This document shows positions 9,292-17,708 of a stretch of 64,000 bases of DNA, piece by piece. The notes below the pieces were generated by a model. It saw only the letters and a list, made by a program, of their open reading frames with translations, did not search any database and was not told the DNA's origin. The DNA is from Verrucomicrobiota bacterium (GTDB lineage Bacteria; Verrucomicrobiota; Verrucomicrobiia; CAIQCK01). The DNA lies in contig JACRQF010000015.1 of assembly GCA_016222825.1 (NCBI GenBank), forward strand, positions 520,698 to 584,697, read 5' to 3'. Made by a program: the position numbers and the translations under genes. The number at the start of each line of letters is the position of its first letter. The stretch's first letter is position 1.

Positions 9292-10821
9292 CTACCGGTC
9301 TTCCTCGACCGCCGCGAAGCCGAGCAGGCCGGCGAGGTCCTTGAGCGTCTCGCGGAAATCACCGAAGGTTGCGCACCGGTGGACGCCATATTTGTCGGGA
9401 TAGATGTAACGCTGCACTTTTTTGGCGTCGACCGACGCCACTATTTTGGTCCGTCACATCATGTCGTAGAAGTGGTCCTTGTATTTGACGCGCCCTTTAT
9501 ACATCGGCACCGTCCGGCCGGTGTGGACCAGCACCTCCTTGGAGAGCACGTCGAGTTGCCACATCGTCACCGGCTCATTCGGTGGATACATGATGCACCA
9601 GCCCACGCCAACGCCCGGCAGGTTGCGTTTACGCACCGGCCGCTCGCGGTGGTCGCGGATCTTGTAGGGCACGCGGCGGTCGTCGCCCCAGGCGTTCCAT
9701 GGCCCCTCGCAATGCTGGACGCACGAGGTGTTGTTGTAGGTGTCCACCGAGAAGTCGCCCAACATGCTTGGTCGGCCGTAGGCGTATTGCAGCATCATCT
9801 CGGAGAGGAGAATGTTCAGGTGCGACTGGCACTTGGCGACGATGTTGTGCAATTGAAACTCGGAGGTCGCCGGGCACGAGACGACGTAGTCCTCGCGGCG
9901 CGGGTTCGGGACGAGCGTGCGGATGTGGTAGGCCATGGCCGTAGCGTTGTGCCGCTGCATCAGCCACTTCATCGCCAGATAGACCTTCGCAGATCGCACG
10001 ACCTCTGATTCCATGGTGCCGACCATCCGTTCCGCGGTGTCAATCCAGCGCCGGGCGATCTCGTTGGCTTCGGGATTGTCGTTCTTCCAGAGGTCACGGA
10101 TATACGGCTCCTCAACGACTTCCTTCGTGCCGATCTTGATGACGCGCGTGCCGAATGTCTCGCTGATCGCGCCGAGAATCTGCTCGTTGTAGTCCGGCGG
10201 CGAGTTTTTCAGCAGGTCGCCGTAGATGACATTCACGCGCGGCGAGTCGGTCACGGTGAGGATTTGCTCGGTCTTCATGCGCTTGAGCGCGCGGATTAAC
10301 TTAACCTTGGCGATCAGGTCGAGGAACATCCTCTCGGAAACGTTCGGATCGGCGCAGAACCGCCACGGGTCGAGCATCGCGCCGATGGTGCGGTTCTGGC
10401 GGTAAAGCGGGAAGGGGATATTCATGAAGTCGTTGAGGACGGCGACGTTGATCGTCGGCAGCCCGCTCCGCAACAGGTCGTATTCCCGCGGGCAGCCGTA
10501 GACGATGACGCCGTCGAACTGCTGCCGCTTGAGGTCCTTCACCTCGTTGACCACCGCGTCCAGTTTCGCGCCAGCGGCGAGGTCCCGGACAGTGAAATCC
10601 ACGCCGTCGCAGTCCCGCTGCAACCGCTGGACGATTTGCGTGTGGGTCATCGGCCGGAGGTCGGTGTCGTCCTGCGATGGCGCGGTGCCGAACATCACCA
10701 TGAAAACCTTCGCGTGCTCCCCGCGGTGCGTGCCGCGGCCCGACGGTTGGGCGGCGACGGCGCATGCGCCGATGGCGGTGGTTGAAGCCTGCACAAACTC
10801 GCGACGGGTGATGTCATTCAT
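9292..10821 (-). CDS. L-fucose-isomerase-like Tat protein with in-frame TGA (candidate selenoprotein or interrupted gene)
   Basis: The protein begins with a Tat signal (MNDITRREFVQASTTAIGAC..), then shows features that recall the L-fucose/L-arabinose isomerase-like superfamily (Rossmann-like VFMVMFGTAP, YGCPREYDLL, then HNIVAKCQSHLN and TSCVQHCEGPWNAWGD). The ATG at 10821 is fixed by an AAGGAGG 5 nt upstream; an earlier in-frame ATG at 10887 would add 22 residues ahead of the Tat motif. Codon 456 is TGA (9456-9454). The same frame then stays open for 53 more codons (RTKIVASVDAKKVQRYIYPD ... GDFRETLKDLAGLLGF ...) to TAG at 9292-9294. That tail looks like the normal C-terminus of this kind of protein, and TGA stands where, by my recollection of the family, a Cys before Arg-Thr is expected. 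A perfect hairpin lies 13 nt after the TGA. Either Sec is inserted, or the gene is truncated at 9454 (455 aa) by mutation or sequencing error. Confidence 0.72.
9423..9440 (-). promoter_or_regulatory. SECIS-like hairpin downstream of in-frame TGA
   Basis: On the minus strand the 18 bases TGGCGTCGGTCGACGCCA fold into a perfect 7-bp stem with a GGUC tetraloop (8 bp if the loop closes to two bases). The stem starts 13 nt after the in-frame TGA at 9456-9454 and the loop starts 20 nt after it. In the bacterial SECIS model known from E. coli fdhF, SelB binds a short hairpin about 11 nt after UGA whose loop contains GGUC-type bases with G in the first two loop positions. The geometry and loop fit that model, but the bulged U of fdhF is not seen. 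Function is inferred. Confidence 0.5.
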
Positions 10822-10826
10822 GGCTG

Positions 10827-10833
10827 CCTCCTT
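10827..10833 (-). promoter_or_regulatory. Strong Shine-Dalgarno deciding the isomerase-like start
   Basis: Minus-strand AAGGAGG, 5 nt before the ATG at 10821. It is the best ribosome-binding site in the neighbourhood. It selects Met23 of the longer open frame, which places the twin-arginine motif (TRREF) at the expected N-terminal position. Confidence 0.85.
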
Positions 10834-10992
10834 CGGGAGCAACGCGGTCGGTAGAGTGAGCATGCCAATCATCTCCGATGCTCCCACGCCGGAGACGCGT
10901 CCACGTTACGACCGCTGGAGTTTCCGCTGTCATACCGCAACGCCGCGCATCCTACGCCGATGCCCGCGCCCGTCAACGCAAGAATCCGTCAC

Positions 10993-11721
10993 TCAGAAGC
11001 GCAGGCGTTTCACCAACCCTTTCGGCAGGGACCGCAGCACGAAGAAGACCGCACGCAACCAGCCGGGCAGATAGACGACGTCCTGCTTGCTCTGAATCGC
11101 GCGACAAATCCCGGCGGCGGTCGCGGCAGGCGTCGCGGAGAAGGGAGAACGCGGGACGCAGGCCGTCAGCGGCGTCTCGACGCGGCCGGGCTTGATGGTG
11201 AGGACGCGGACGCCGCACGGCGCGAGCGTCTGGCGCAATTCCTGAAGATCGGCGTCGAGCGCGGCCTTGGTGCTGCCGTAGGAATAGTTCGCCGGCCGCA
11301 ACACGTCGCCCGCGACCGATGAGAGCACGGCAAGCGTGCCGCCGCGTTGTTGCGCGAGCGCCTGGCCGAGCAACTTCGCCAAAGCCGTCGTGGCCACGTG
11401 GTTTATCCGCTCCATTTCCTGAATCTGCCGCGCATCGGGGTTCGGAAAAAAACATCCCCACGCGATCAGCGCAAGATCGAGCCGGCCGAGAAGCTGGTTG
11501 GCGGATTCCACCAGTTGCGGCAGCGAGTCCATGTCGGTCGCGTCGCCGTGCAATTCGTGGACCGGCGCGCATCCCGTCAGACGCACATGGGAAGCGACGA
11601 CTTGCAGTGCCTGACGGTTGCGACCGACGAGAACCAGTTCCCAACCTTCGGCCGCGAGAAGCCGGGCCGTGTGCTCGGCAATCAGGGACGTGGCCCCGAA
11701 GATGATGGCTGTTTTGCTCAT
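10993..11721 (-). CDS. SDR-family oxidoreductase, DprE2-like
   Basis: A 242-aa short-chain dehydrogenase/reductase. The N-terminal TAIIFGATSLIAEHTAR is the nucleotide-binding loop. The catalytic Ser and Tyr-x-x-x-Lys are visible as LSSVAGDVLRPANYSYGSTK. The C-terminal LPGWLRAVFFVLRSLPKGL looks membrane-associating, as in DprE2 homologues. DprE2 reduces the 2-keto polyprenyl-phosphoryl pentose made by DprE1, completing epimerisation of decaprenyl-phosphoryl ribose to arabinose. The ATG overlaps the stop of the DprE1-like gene as ATGA (11721-11718), so the two are translationally coupled, matching the two-step chemistry. The sugar and lipid actually used here are unknown. Confidence 0.8.
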   Translation of the reverse strand: MSKTAIIFGATSLIAEHTARLLAAEGWELVLVGRNRQALQVVASHVRLTGCAPVHELHGDATDMDSLPQLVESANQLLGRLDLALIAWGCFFPNPDARQIQEMERINHVATTALAKLLGQALAQQRGGTLAVLSSVAGDVLRPANYSYGSTKAALDADLQELRQTLAPCGVRVLTIKPGRVETPLTACVPRSPFSATPAATAAGICRAIQSKQDVVYLPGWLRAVFFVLRSLPKGLVKRLRF

Positions 11722-13046
11722 GGCGTGTTACCCACGACGCGGCGCCAGAATCCCGACGAGAAGGCGGGATCCACGTGCCGGCTGAACTCGCGCCACTCCG
11801 GGTAGCCGTCGCGGAACATCGCGGCGGGCATTCGCGGGTCTTTGGCGGGATAGAGCCGCCCCTTGGCGTCCCGGACCATCTCGTCGAAGCGCCCGAACAG
11901 CTCCAGCGTCGGCTTGCCGAGGTTCGGGAAGTCAATCGCCGCGGTCAGCCCCGGCATCGGGAAGGAAAGCAAACCCGCCGAGGCCGCCGAGCCGAGCGTC
12001 TTCAGGACAACGAGGTAAGCCGGTTGTCGCGAAGCGATGGCGGTTTCCAGGACGCGCTGAAGCAGGCCCATCGCGTGTTCGTGCGGAGCGGCGAACTGAT
12101 ACTGAAGATAGCCGCGGCGGCCATACAACCGGCTCCAGTTTCCGATCTGGTCCAACGGATAGAAGAAGCTCTGGAAATCCTGGCGGCCTTTCTTCACCGC
12201 CGCCGGCTGGCCCAGCAGCTTCAGCCGGTTGAACGCGCCGATGAGCCACGGCTGCAGCAGCCAGCCGGGCGCGTCGCACGGCACCGTCAGCGCCGCGTCG
12301 CGCCGCATCCGGTAGCTGGCCGGCGCGCTGGCGGCGAAGTTGCCGCGGATGTGGAGGCCGGGGAATGGCGCGCGCGTGCCGTCGAGCCACGCGACGGTGT
12401 ATTCCCACGCGCCGTCTTCCTGCGCCACGCGCCGCCACTCTTCCAGCGAGCCGAAGCGGACGGATTCCACGTTGAGCCACGGTGACGGCATCCGCTTCAG
12501 GCGGAACTCGGCCCATGTGATCAAACCGGTCAGTCCCAACCCGCCGATGGTCGCGAGAAACAGGCCGCCTTGCGTGTCCGGCGAGCACTCGATCCGCCGG
12601 CCGTCGCTGCGAAGCAACTCCAGCCGCGTGACGTGGCAGCCGAACGAGCCGTTGCGGTGATGGTCCTTGCCATGCACGTCGTTGGCGATGGCACCGCCAA
12701 CCGTCACTTGCGACGTGCCCGGCGTTGTTGGCAGAAACCAGCCACGCGGCGTCAGGAATTCCAGCAACTGCCGCAGCGTCACGCCGGCTTCGCAGCGGAT
12801 GACGCCGTGTGTTTCGTCGAAGGCGAGCAGCCGGTCCATCGCCGGCGTCCGCAGCAGCGTGCCGTCGGGGTTCAGGCAGACATCGCTGAGGCTGCGTCCC
12901 AAGCCGAACGGCAGAAACGTCTCGCCCGGCAACGGCTGCGGCAGCGAGTCTGCGCTGCGCCAGACGCGAAGGGTCTTTTGCGGTCCGGCGGGCCAGCCGT
13001 TCCAAGGGCGGACGATTTCGGTTTGGCGAAGCGGTGGCGTTGGCAT
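11718..13046 (-). CDS. FAD-linked oxidase, DprE1-like
   Basis: A 442-aa FAD-binding PCMH/VAO-type oxidoreductase most like decaprenyl-phosphoryl-beta-D-ribose 2'-oxidase. Visible landmarks are LPFGLGRSLSDVCLN (FAD pyrophosphate loop, about 46-60) and PGTSQVTVGGAIANDVHGKD (about 112-131), with the conserved His-Gly-Lys of the DprE1 group, followed by NGSFGCHV. It should oxidise the 2'-OH of a polyprenyl-phosphate sugar so that the coupled reductase can complete the epimerisation. It ends in an ATGA overlap with the reductase and starts 7 bp after the methyltransferase stop. In actinobacteria this pair supplies arabinose for the cell wall; the end product in this organism is not known. Confidence 0.85.
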   Translation of the reverse strand: MPTPPLRQTEIVRPWNGWPAGPQKTLRVWRSADSLPQPLPGETFLPFGLGRSLSDVCLNPDGTLLRTPAMDRLLAFDETHGVIRCEAGVTLRQLLEFLTPRGWFLPTTPGTSQVTVGGAIANDVHGKDHHRNGSFGCHVTRLELLRSDGRRIECSPDTQGGLFLATIGGLGLTGLITWAEFRLKRMPSPWLNVESVRFGSLEEWRRVAQEDGAWEYTVAWLDGTRAPFPGLHIRGNFAASAPASYRMRRDAALTVPCDAPGWLLQPWLIGAFNRLKLLGQPAAVKKGRQDFQSFFYPLDQIGNWSRLYGRRGYLQYQFAAPHEHAMGLLQRVLETAIASRQPAYLVVLKTLGSAASAGLLSFPMPGLTAAIDFPNLGKPTLELFGRFDEMVRDAKGRLYPAKDPRMPAAMFRDGYPEWREFSRHVDPAFSSGFWRRVVGNTP

Positions 13047-13052
13047 GGGCGT

Positions 13053-13676
13053 TCAGCAGACTTCGAGGACGGCGAAGTATTGGAGCCGTCGGCCGAAAAA
13101 CCAGTTCCAACCTGCGGGATAGAGCCGCATCGAGGCAAGTTCCGACCGCACACTCGCCGGCAGGGCCGCGAACATCGCGCGCCACTGCTCCAGCGTCGCA
13201 TAGCGGTAGATGCACGGCACGTCGTAAGGTGCGTTGGCGGCCCAGTCCAGCAGCCGTAGGCGCCACCGCGCAAGGCAGCCCTCGGCCTTGTGGTCCTTCA
13301 CCAGCACGAGCCGGCGCGACACGCGACAGCATTCCTCCAGCAAACGCTTCGGGTCGGCGGCGTGGTGCAGCACGTCGGCAATGATGACGACATCAAACGC
13401 GCGCGCCTCGAACGGCAGCGAGCCGCCGTCGTAAGTCGTCACCGGCACTGCGCAATCCGGCCGCGGCCGCGTTTCCACGCCGTGAACCGTGAGCGATGCC
13501 GGCCGGCCCGGATGTTGCAGCAGCGCCTGCGCGAGCCGTCCAGCGCCGCAGCCAACGTCGAGAACGCGGTCGCTTGGCTTCAGTTCCCGCACGATGAGGT
13601 CCGAGAGCACGGCCAGTCGGCGCGCATAGACCGGCTCGTGGAGACAGCGCAGGAGAGGAAGAAATAGCCGCGTCAT
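13053..13676 (-). CDS. Class I SAM-dependent methyltransferase
   Basis: A 207-aa cytoplasmic methyltransferase of the UbiE/Methyltransf_11 type. Motif I is VLDVGCGAGRLAQALL (about 39-54). The post-motif acidic region is followed by FDVVIIADVLHHAADPKRLL (motif IV region). The ATG at 13676 is chosen over an upstream in-frame ATG because it overlaps the stop codon of the preceding gene (TAATG, one-base overlap), while the earlier 78 residues are Arg-rich and lie antisense-like over that gene. It precedes the DprE1-like gene by 7 bp. The acceptor is unknown; a polyprenyl or sugar-linked substrate would suit the operon, but this is inference. Confidence 0.85.
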   Translation of the reverse strand: MTRLFLPLLRCLHEPVYARRLAVLSDLIVRELKPSDRVLDVGCGAGRLAQALLQHPGRPASLTVHGVETRPRPDCAVPVTTYDGGSLPFEARAFDVVIIADVLHHAADPKRLLEECCRVSRRLVLVKDHKAEGCLARWRLRLLDWAANAPYDVPCIYRYATLEQWRAMFAALPASVRSELASMRLYPAGWNWFFGRRLQYFAVLEVC

Positions 13677-14104
13677 TATCTCACCTGCTTCAATTCGATG
13701 TGCGCGTTCATCCGGCCTTTGTAGGTGCCTTTGAGGCAGTTGTCGGCGTAGGTGAGCTGGAACTTGCCCTTCTCGAAAACAATCTGCCCATCTCTTGGTT
13801 GGCCGACGAAGGTCCACGAGTTCGTCACTCGCCCGTGGGCGACGAAGAGTTCCAGATGCGAAAGCTGGGCGTTTTGACTGAGGACAGCCCACGCATGGCA
13901 CTCGCCGCACTTCGGCTGCGGCTTCATCACGACGGCGTGGGTGATGTTGGTGTCGCGGGTCTCGTAGGGATCGAAGATACCGGTCAACTTCAGCAGCTTG
14001 GGGTTGGCTTCCGTCTTCTCGGCACTATGCGCGCCGATGGCGAGCAGCGATGTGATGCTGACGAGAACAAGACTGCAGATGAGTGCGGTTCGGATTGGTT
14101 TCAT
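13676..14104 (-). CDS. Small exported protein with one CxxCH motif
   Basis: A 142-aa protein with a signal peptide (MKPIRTALICSLVLVS.., cleavage likely after GAHSA). Mature residues include a single CGECH motif (KPQPKCGECHAW), which could attach one c-type haem, followed by a beta-rich tail (GQIVFEKGKFQLTYADNC, then GTYKGRMNAHIELK). The start at 14104 gives a clean signal peptide, whereas the longer open frame adds 35 atypical residues. It is the first gene of the run leading to the methyltransferase and the DprE-like pair, and its stop overlaps the methyltransferase start. I do not recognise a named family. Besides a mini-cytochrome, it could simply be a secreted protein with a fortuitous CxxCH. 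Confidence 0.7.
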   Translation of the reverse strand: MKPIRTALICSLVLVSITSLLAIGAHSAEKTEANPKLLKLTGIFDPYETRDTNITHAVVMKPQPKCGECHAWAVLSQNAQLSHLELFVAHGRVTNSWTFVGQPRDGQIVFEKGKFQLTYADNCLKGTYKGRMNAHIELKQVR

Positions 14105-14299
14105 AGAGTTGAAGGTATCTGATTTCGCACGGTTGCTTCTGCTGGTTACACCACCAGCCTGCCGTCTGACAACGTGAAAAGTTCCAACCGAACCTGCGGC
14201 AAGGAACAAGCTCGACGCTGTTGCTGGCGCTGTGTAATCTCCGCGTCAGAATCACTGCGGCGCATGGCCGGAAGCACCGCCGCGCAACAGGAGCAACTC

Positions 14300-15658
14300 A
14301 TGAGCACATCGAAACCGATCACGACTACGAACTCCCCTTCTCGCCGCGAGTTTCTGAAACTCTCCGGCACTGCCGTCGCCGCCTCCGCGCTCGCCGGCGT
14401 CGCCTTGCCGCATTGCCACGCGGCGGGCGGCGGCACGACGAAGCTCGCGCTTGTCGGCTGCGGCGGACGCGGCACTGGAGCGGTCGCCGACGCGTTCGCA
14501 GCCAAGGGCGATCCGGTGATGCTTCACGCGATGGCCGATTTGTTTGAACCGAAGATGGAGAAGAGCCTCACGAGCTTGAAGCAGAGGTTCGACGAAAAGG
14601 TGGATGTGACGCCGGAGCGGAAGTTCATCGGTTTCGACGCCTACAAGAAGGCGATAGATACGCTCAATCCCGGCGACGTGGTGCTGCTCACGACGCAGGC
14701 GGCGTTCCGGCCGATGCACTTCGAATACGCCGTGCAGAAGGGCGTGAACGTCTTCATGGAGAAGTCGTTTGCAGTGGACGCGCCCGCCGTGAGGCGGCTG
14801 CTGAAGGCCGCCGAGCTTTCCGAGAAGAAGAACCTCAAGGTCGGCTGCGGCTTCATGTGGCGGCACTCGAAGGCGCGGCAGGAGGTCGTCAAGCGCATCC
14901 ACGGCGGCGAGATCGGCGATGTGCATACGCTGCGCATCTACCGCGTCCACGGCCCGTGCCACACGCCGCCGTTGCCGAAGGGTGCGAACGAGATACAGTT
15001 CCAGCTCCAGAACGGCGTGCGCTTCAACTGGACCTCCGGCAGTTTCTTCGTGGACTGGCACTGCCACAACGTGGATGTCGCCTGCTGGGCCAAGGGCGCG
15101 TGGCCCGTCTCGGCGCAGGGCTTCGGCGGGCGCACGCACAAGGAAGCGGGCAATCTTTTCGATCACTACTCGATCGAGTTCACCTTCGCCGACGGCACGA
15201 AGCTGTTCGCGTTCTCGCGGCACATGACCGGCTGCTGGCAGACCTACTCGGACTTCGCCCACGGCACCAAAGGCGCCGCGCGCATCATGGCCAACCTCGG
15301 CGATCCCGATCCGTGCATCTACAAGAGCCAGGTGACGGACGACGCGAACATTGCGTGGCGTTACGGTCAGAAGGACATCAATCCCTACCATGCCGAGTGG
15401 CAGGCGCTGCTCGACGCCATCCGCAACGACAAGCCGCACAACGAAGCCCGCCGCGCCGCCGAAGCCGACCTCGCCGCGCTCATGGGCCGCATGGCGACGC
15501 ATACCGGCCAGATGGTGACGTGGGATCAGGCGATGAACTCCAACTTCCAATACGTGAAGGACATTGACAGCCTGACCTTCGACACGCCCGCGCCCGTCCT
15601 GGCCGACGCCGACGGCATCTACCCCGCACCGATCCCTGGCAAGACTGTCGAAATCTAA
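14300..15658 (+). CDS. Tat-exported Gfo/Idh/MocA-family oxidoreductase
   Basis: A 452-aa NAD(P)-dependent oxidoreductase of the glucose-fructose oxidoreductase family. The N-terminus has a twin-arginine signal (PSRREFLKLSGTAVAASALAG). The Rossmann fold follows with LALVGCGGRGTGAVADAF (GxGxxG-like). The usual Glu-Lys-Pro motif reads EKS in FMEKSFAVD, near residue 155. Downstream, VDWHCHNVDVACWA supplies conserved His and Asp of the C-terminal domain. The ATG at 14300 is preceded by AGGAG (14289-14293); the open frame extends 42 codons further up without signal-like character. Such Tat-linked members are abundant in Verrucomicrobiota and Planctomycetota and are thought to act on sugars in the periplasm; the substrate is unknown. 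The gene converges on the next gene, with 12 bp between stops. Confidence 0.9.
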   Translation: MSTSKPITTTNSPSRREFLKLSGTAVAASALAGVALPHCHAAGGGTTKLALVGCGGRGTGAVADAFAAKGDPVMLHAMADLFEPKMEKSLTSLKQRFDEKVDVTPERKFIGFDAYKKAIDTLNPGDVVLLTTQAAFRPMHFEYAVQKGVNVFMEKSFAVDAPAVRRLLKAAELSEKKNLKVGCGFMWRHSKARQEVVKRIHGGEIGDVHTLRIYRVHGPCHTPPLPKGANEIQFQLQNGVRFNWTSGSFFVDWHCHNVDVACWAKGAWPVSAQGFGGRTHKEAGNLFDHYSIEFTFADGTKLFAFSRHMTGCWQTYSDFAHGTKGAARIMANLGDPDPCIYKSQVTDDANIAWRYGQKDINPYHAEWQALLDAIRNDKPHNEARRAAEADLAALMGRMATHTGQMVTWDQAMNSNFQYVKDIDSLTFDTPAPVLADADGIYPAPIPGKTVEI

Positions 15659-15670
15659 CTCTGTTGCGCG

Positions 15671-17689
15671 TCAGTTGCCCCAGAGCTGCCGTTCGCCCGC
15701 GAGCTTGAGCAACGCCGTCGCGTCCTCTTCCAGCAACAACCGCTGGCTGCGAAGCCGGCGGACGGCCTCCGTCACGTGATAGAGGTAAACCATCCGGCTC
15801 GGATAACGCTCCAGCACCGCGGGACGCGGGTCGCCGGCTTTGAGACGCTCCTCGTAGGTGTGGACGAACGGCAGATACGAGCCGTGATACGGCGCGAGCA
15901 TGCCTTCTGCCCCGTGCGGCGCGGCGCGCAAGTTCCAGCCGGTGTAAGTCGCCAGCGGAGCGGCCACGTCCGGCAGATGGACGCCGGCGAGTTCGTTGCC
16001 GTCGCGGTCCACGGCGGGCACCAGCGTCCGATACGGCCGCCCTATCTTCGGCGGCACGATGTCCGCGACGCCTTCCTTTTCCCAACGCGGCCCGAAGTCG
16101 AGCCGTAGCGGTGTGTAGCAGACCGCCGGCAACTGCACGCCGGGAATCTTCGGGAACTGTGTTCGGAATTCATCCACGCTCACGAGTGTGCCATCCTTGA
16201 TTCGCGGGTAGCGGCTCTCCGGCGGCGGCACGCCCCGGCTGGTCCATTCGTCCAGCGCCGCCAGCAACGCCCGCAGCAGCGGCGGCCGGTCGTTGAGCGG
16301 GTTGCACGGGTTCTGATAGCTACCGCGGTTGGTTGAGCTGCCGCCGAGGTGCTGCGCGCCAGCCGCGACGTAGAGGCGCGCGTGCGGATCGAGCGAGACG
16401 TCGCGCTTGCCGTCCACGTCGGTGTGCAGTAGCGACGCGCCGCGCGTCCAATACTCCGTCGAGGTCTGCGTGTAGAAAACCTTCGGCATCTGTCCGCGGG
16501 CGCGCGCGGCGGCGAGGATGTCGCCCGTGCGCCGCGTCACCGGGTCGGTCTGCGGCACGGTGTTGAACGGGAACGACTCGGAGGGCGTGAGGACGTTCTC
16601 GTGCTGCGCCGCGCAGAGCGTGGCCATGCCGAAGCGGCTGTTGGACGTGAGACGCCCCGCGCCGCTCACGTGGGAGAGCGCGCCGTCGAACACGACACGT
16701 TGTTTCTCGTCGGTGTTGAAGTCTTCGTGGATGAAGTGGTTCACGAACCGTCCCGACTGCGAGATGCCGAAGACGTAGGCGCGCTCTACGGCCCCCGCGA
16801 GCGGGCTGTCGGCCCCGTAGCGGAAGAACGACACGCAATCGCGCACCGCCGCGAATCCGAGCCCCGACACGCGCGGGTCACGCGCCGTATAGACTAGATC
16901 GTAGAGCCAGCCCGGCCGAAGTCCGCCTTTCACCCAAAGTTGTCCCGCGTCCGCGACGCGCGTGCCGTTCTCGACGCGCGCGAAAGCCCATTGGTCGGCG
17001 GCAATCTCCACCGCCGACTCCGCACGGCTTGGCCGCATCATGAGCCGCGCCTCTTTGGTGTCCATGCTCACTGGCGGATACGGAATCGCGACTGTCCACG
17101 GCGTCCAGTAGAGCGGGCTGCACTCGACGGGATCGTCGCGGCAGATTTCCACGTGGACTTTGCCGGTGATCGGCTTGCCGTTCTCTGTGGCCACCGGCAG
17201 GCCCGCCACGAGCCGGTTCTCGCCCGGCGGAACCTCGCCGCTCCAGCCGCACCACAACACCGACCAGCCGTTGCGCATCAGGAAGCCGTTGCCGGCGTCG
17301 GCGAGCGTGGCGGGGTTGTTGTTGCGGGCCTCGTTGAACGTCCAGAGCGCGAGCTTGTTGCCGCGGTTGTTCACGTCGTAGAGCAACCGCCCGTTGCCGC
17401 GCCGCGCGTCCGCCGGCTTCAGGAGAAAGAAGTCCGTCCAGAACTCAACACGCCCGCGCGCGTTTCGTGGGGCGAGCTTGATATCCGTGATGTGCGCCTG
17501 ACTGTCAGCGTTTGGGTCCACCTCGCAGTGCAGCCGCCCGACGATCTTCTCGTAAGCGCCCACCTTTCCGAACTCATGCCCGTCGGCGAACGCTTCGCGC
17601 TCGCGAATCTCAACGCGCACAACTTCGGCTTGCGCCGCGCTGTTCAACAACAGAGTCAACGCTCCAATAACCCACAAATGCTTTCTCAT
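15671..17689 (-). CDS. Exported alpha/beta-hydrolase-domain protein
   Basis: A 672-aa secreted protein of the large bacterial 'alpha/beta hydrolase domain' family (Abhydrolase_10-like), usually annotated by fold only. A signal peptide (MRKHLWVIGALTLLLNSAAQA) begins at Met 17689, which has a GAGG Shine-Dalgarno. The longer frame adds 20 charged residues. The N-terminal part reads VVRVEIREREAFADGHEFG.. and YEKIVGRL. The nucleophile elbow is FGISQSGRFVNHF (GxSxSG, about 310), and a later YVAAGAQHLGG may carry the catalytic His. It probably hydrolyses an ester or amide outside the cytoplasm. It is the last gene of a four-gene minus-strand run, 19 bp after the six-hairpin gene. Confidence 0.82.
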   Translation of the reverse strand: MRKHLWVIGALTLLLNSAAQAEVVRVEIREREAFADGHEFGKVGAYEKIVGRLHCEVDPNADSQAHITDIKLAPRNARGRVEFWTDFFLLKPADARRGNGRLLYDVNNRGNKLALWTFNEARNNNPATLADAGNGFLMRNGWSVLWCGWSGEVPPGENRLVAGLPVATENGKPITGKVHVEICRDDPVECSPLYWTPWTVAIPYPPVSMDTKEARLMMRPSRAESAVEIAADQWAFARVENGTRVADAGQLWVKGGLRPGWLYDLVYTARDPRVSGLGFAAVRDCVSFFRYGADSPLAGAVERAYVFGISQSGRFVNHFIHEDFNTDEKQRVVFDGALSHVSGAGRLTSNSRFGMATLCAAQHENVLTPSESFPFNTVPQTDPVTRRTGDILAAARARGQMPKVFYTQTSTEYWTRGASLLHTDVDGKRDVSLDPHARLYVAAGAQHLGGSSTNRGSYQNPCNPLNDRPPLLRALLAALDEWTSRGVPPPESRYPRIKDGTLVSVDEFRTQFPKIPGVQLPAVCYTPLRLDFGPRWEKEGVADIVPPKIGRPYRTLVPAVDRDGNELAGVHLPDVAAPLATYTGWNLRAAPHGAEGMLAPYHGSYLPFVHTYEERLKAGDPRPAVLERYPSRMVYLYHVTEAVRRLRSQRLLLEEDATALLKLAGERQLWGN

Positions 17690-17708
17690 AAAACCTCGAT
17701 GGCGGTCG

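Noticed and set aside
9454..9456. General reassignment of TGA as a sense codon in this organism
   Set aside because: Many genes here end in TGA, including tightly overlapping ATGA junctions (11718, 19268, 27123, 30637, 42598, 55410), so TGA is a normal stop.
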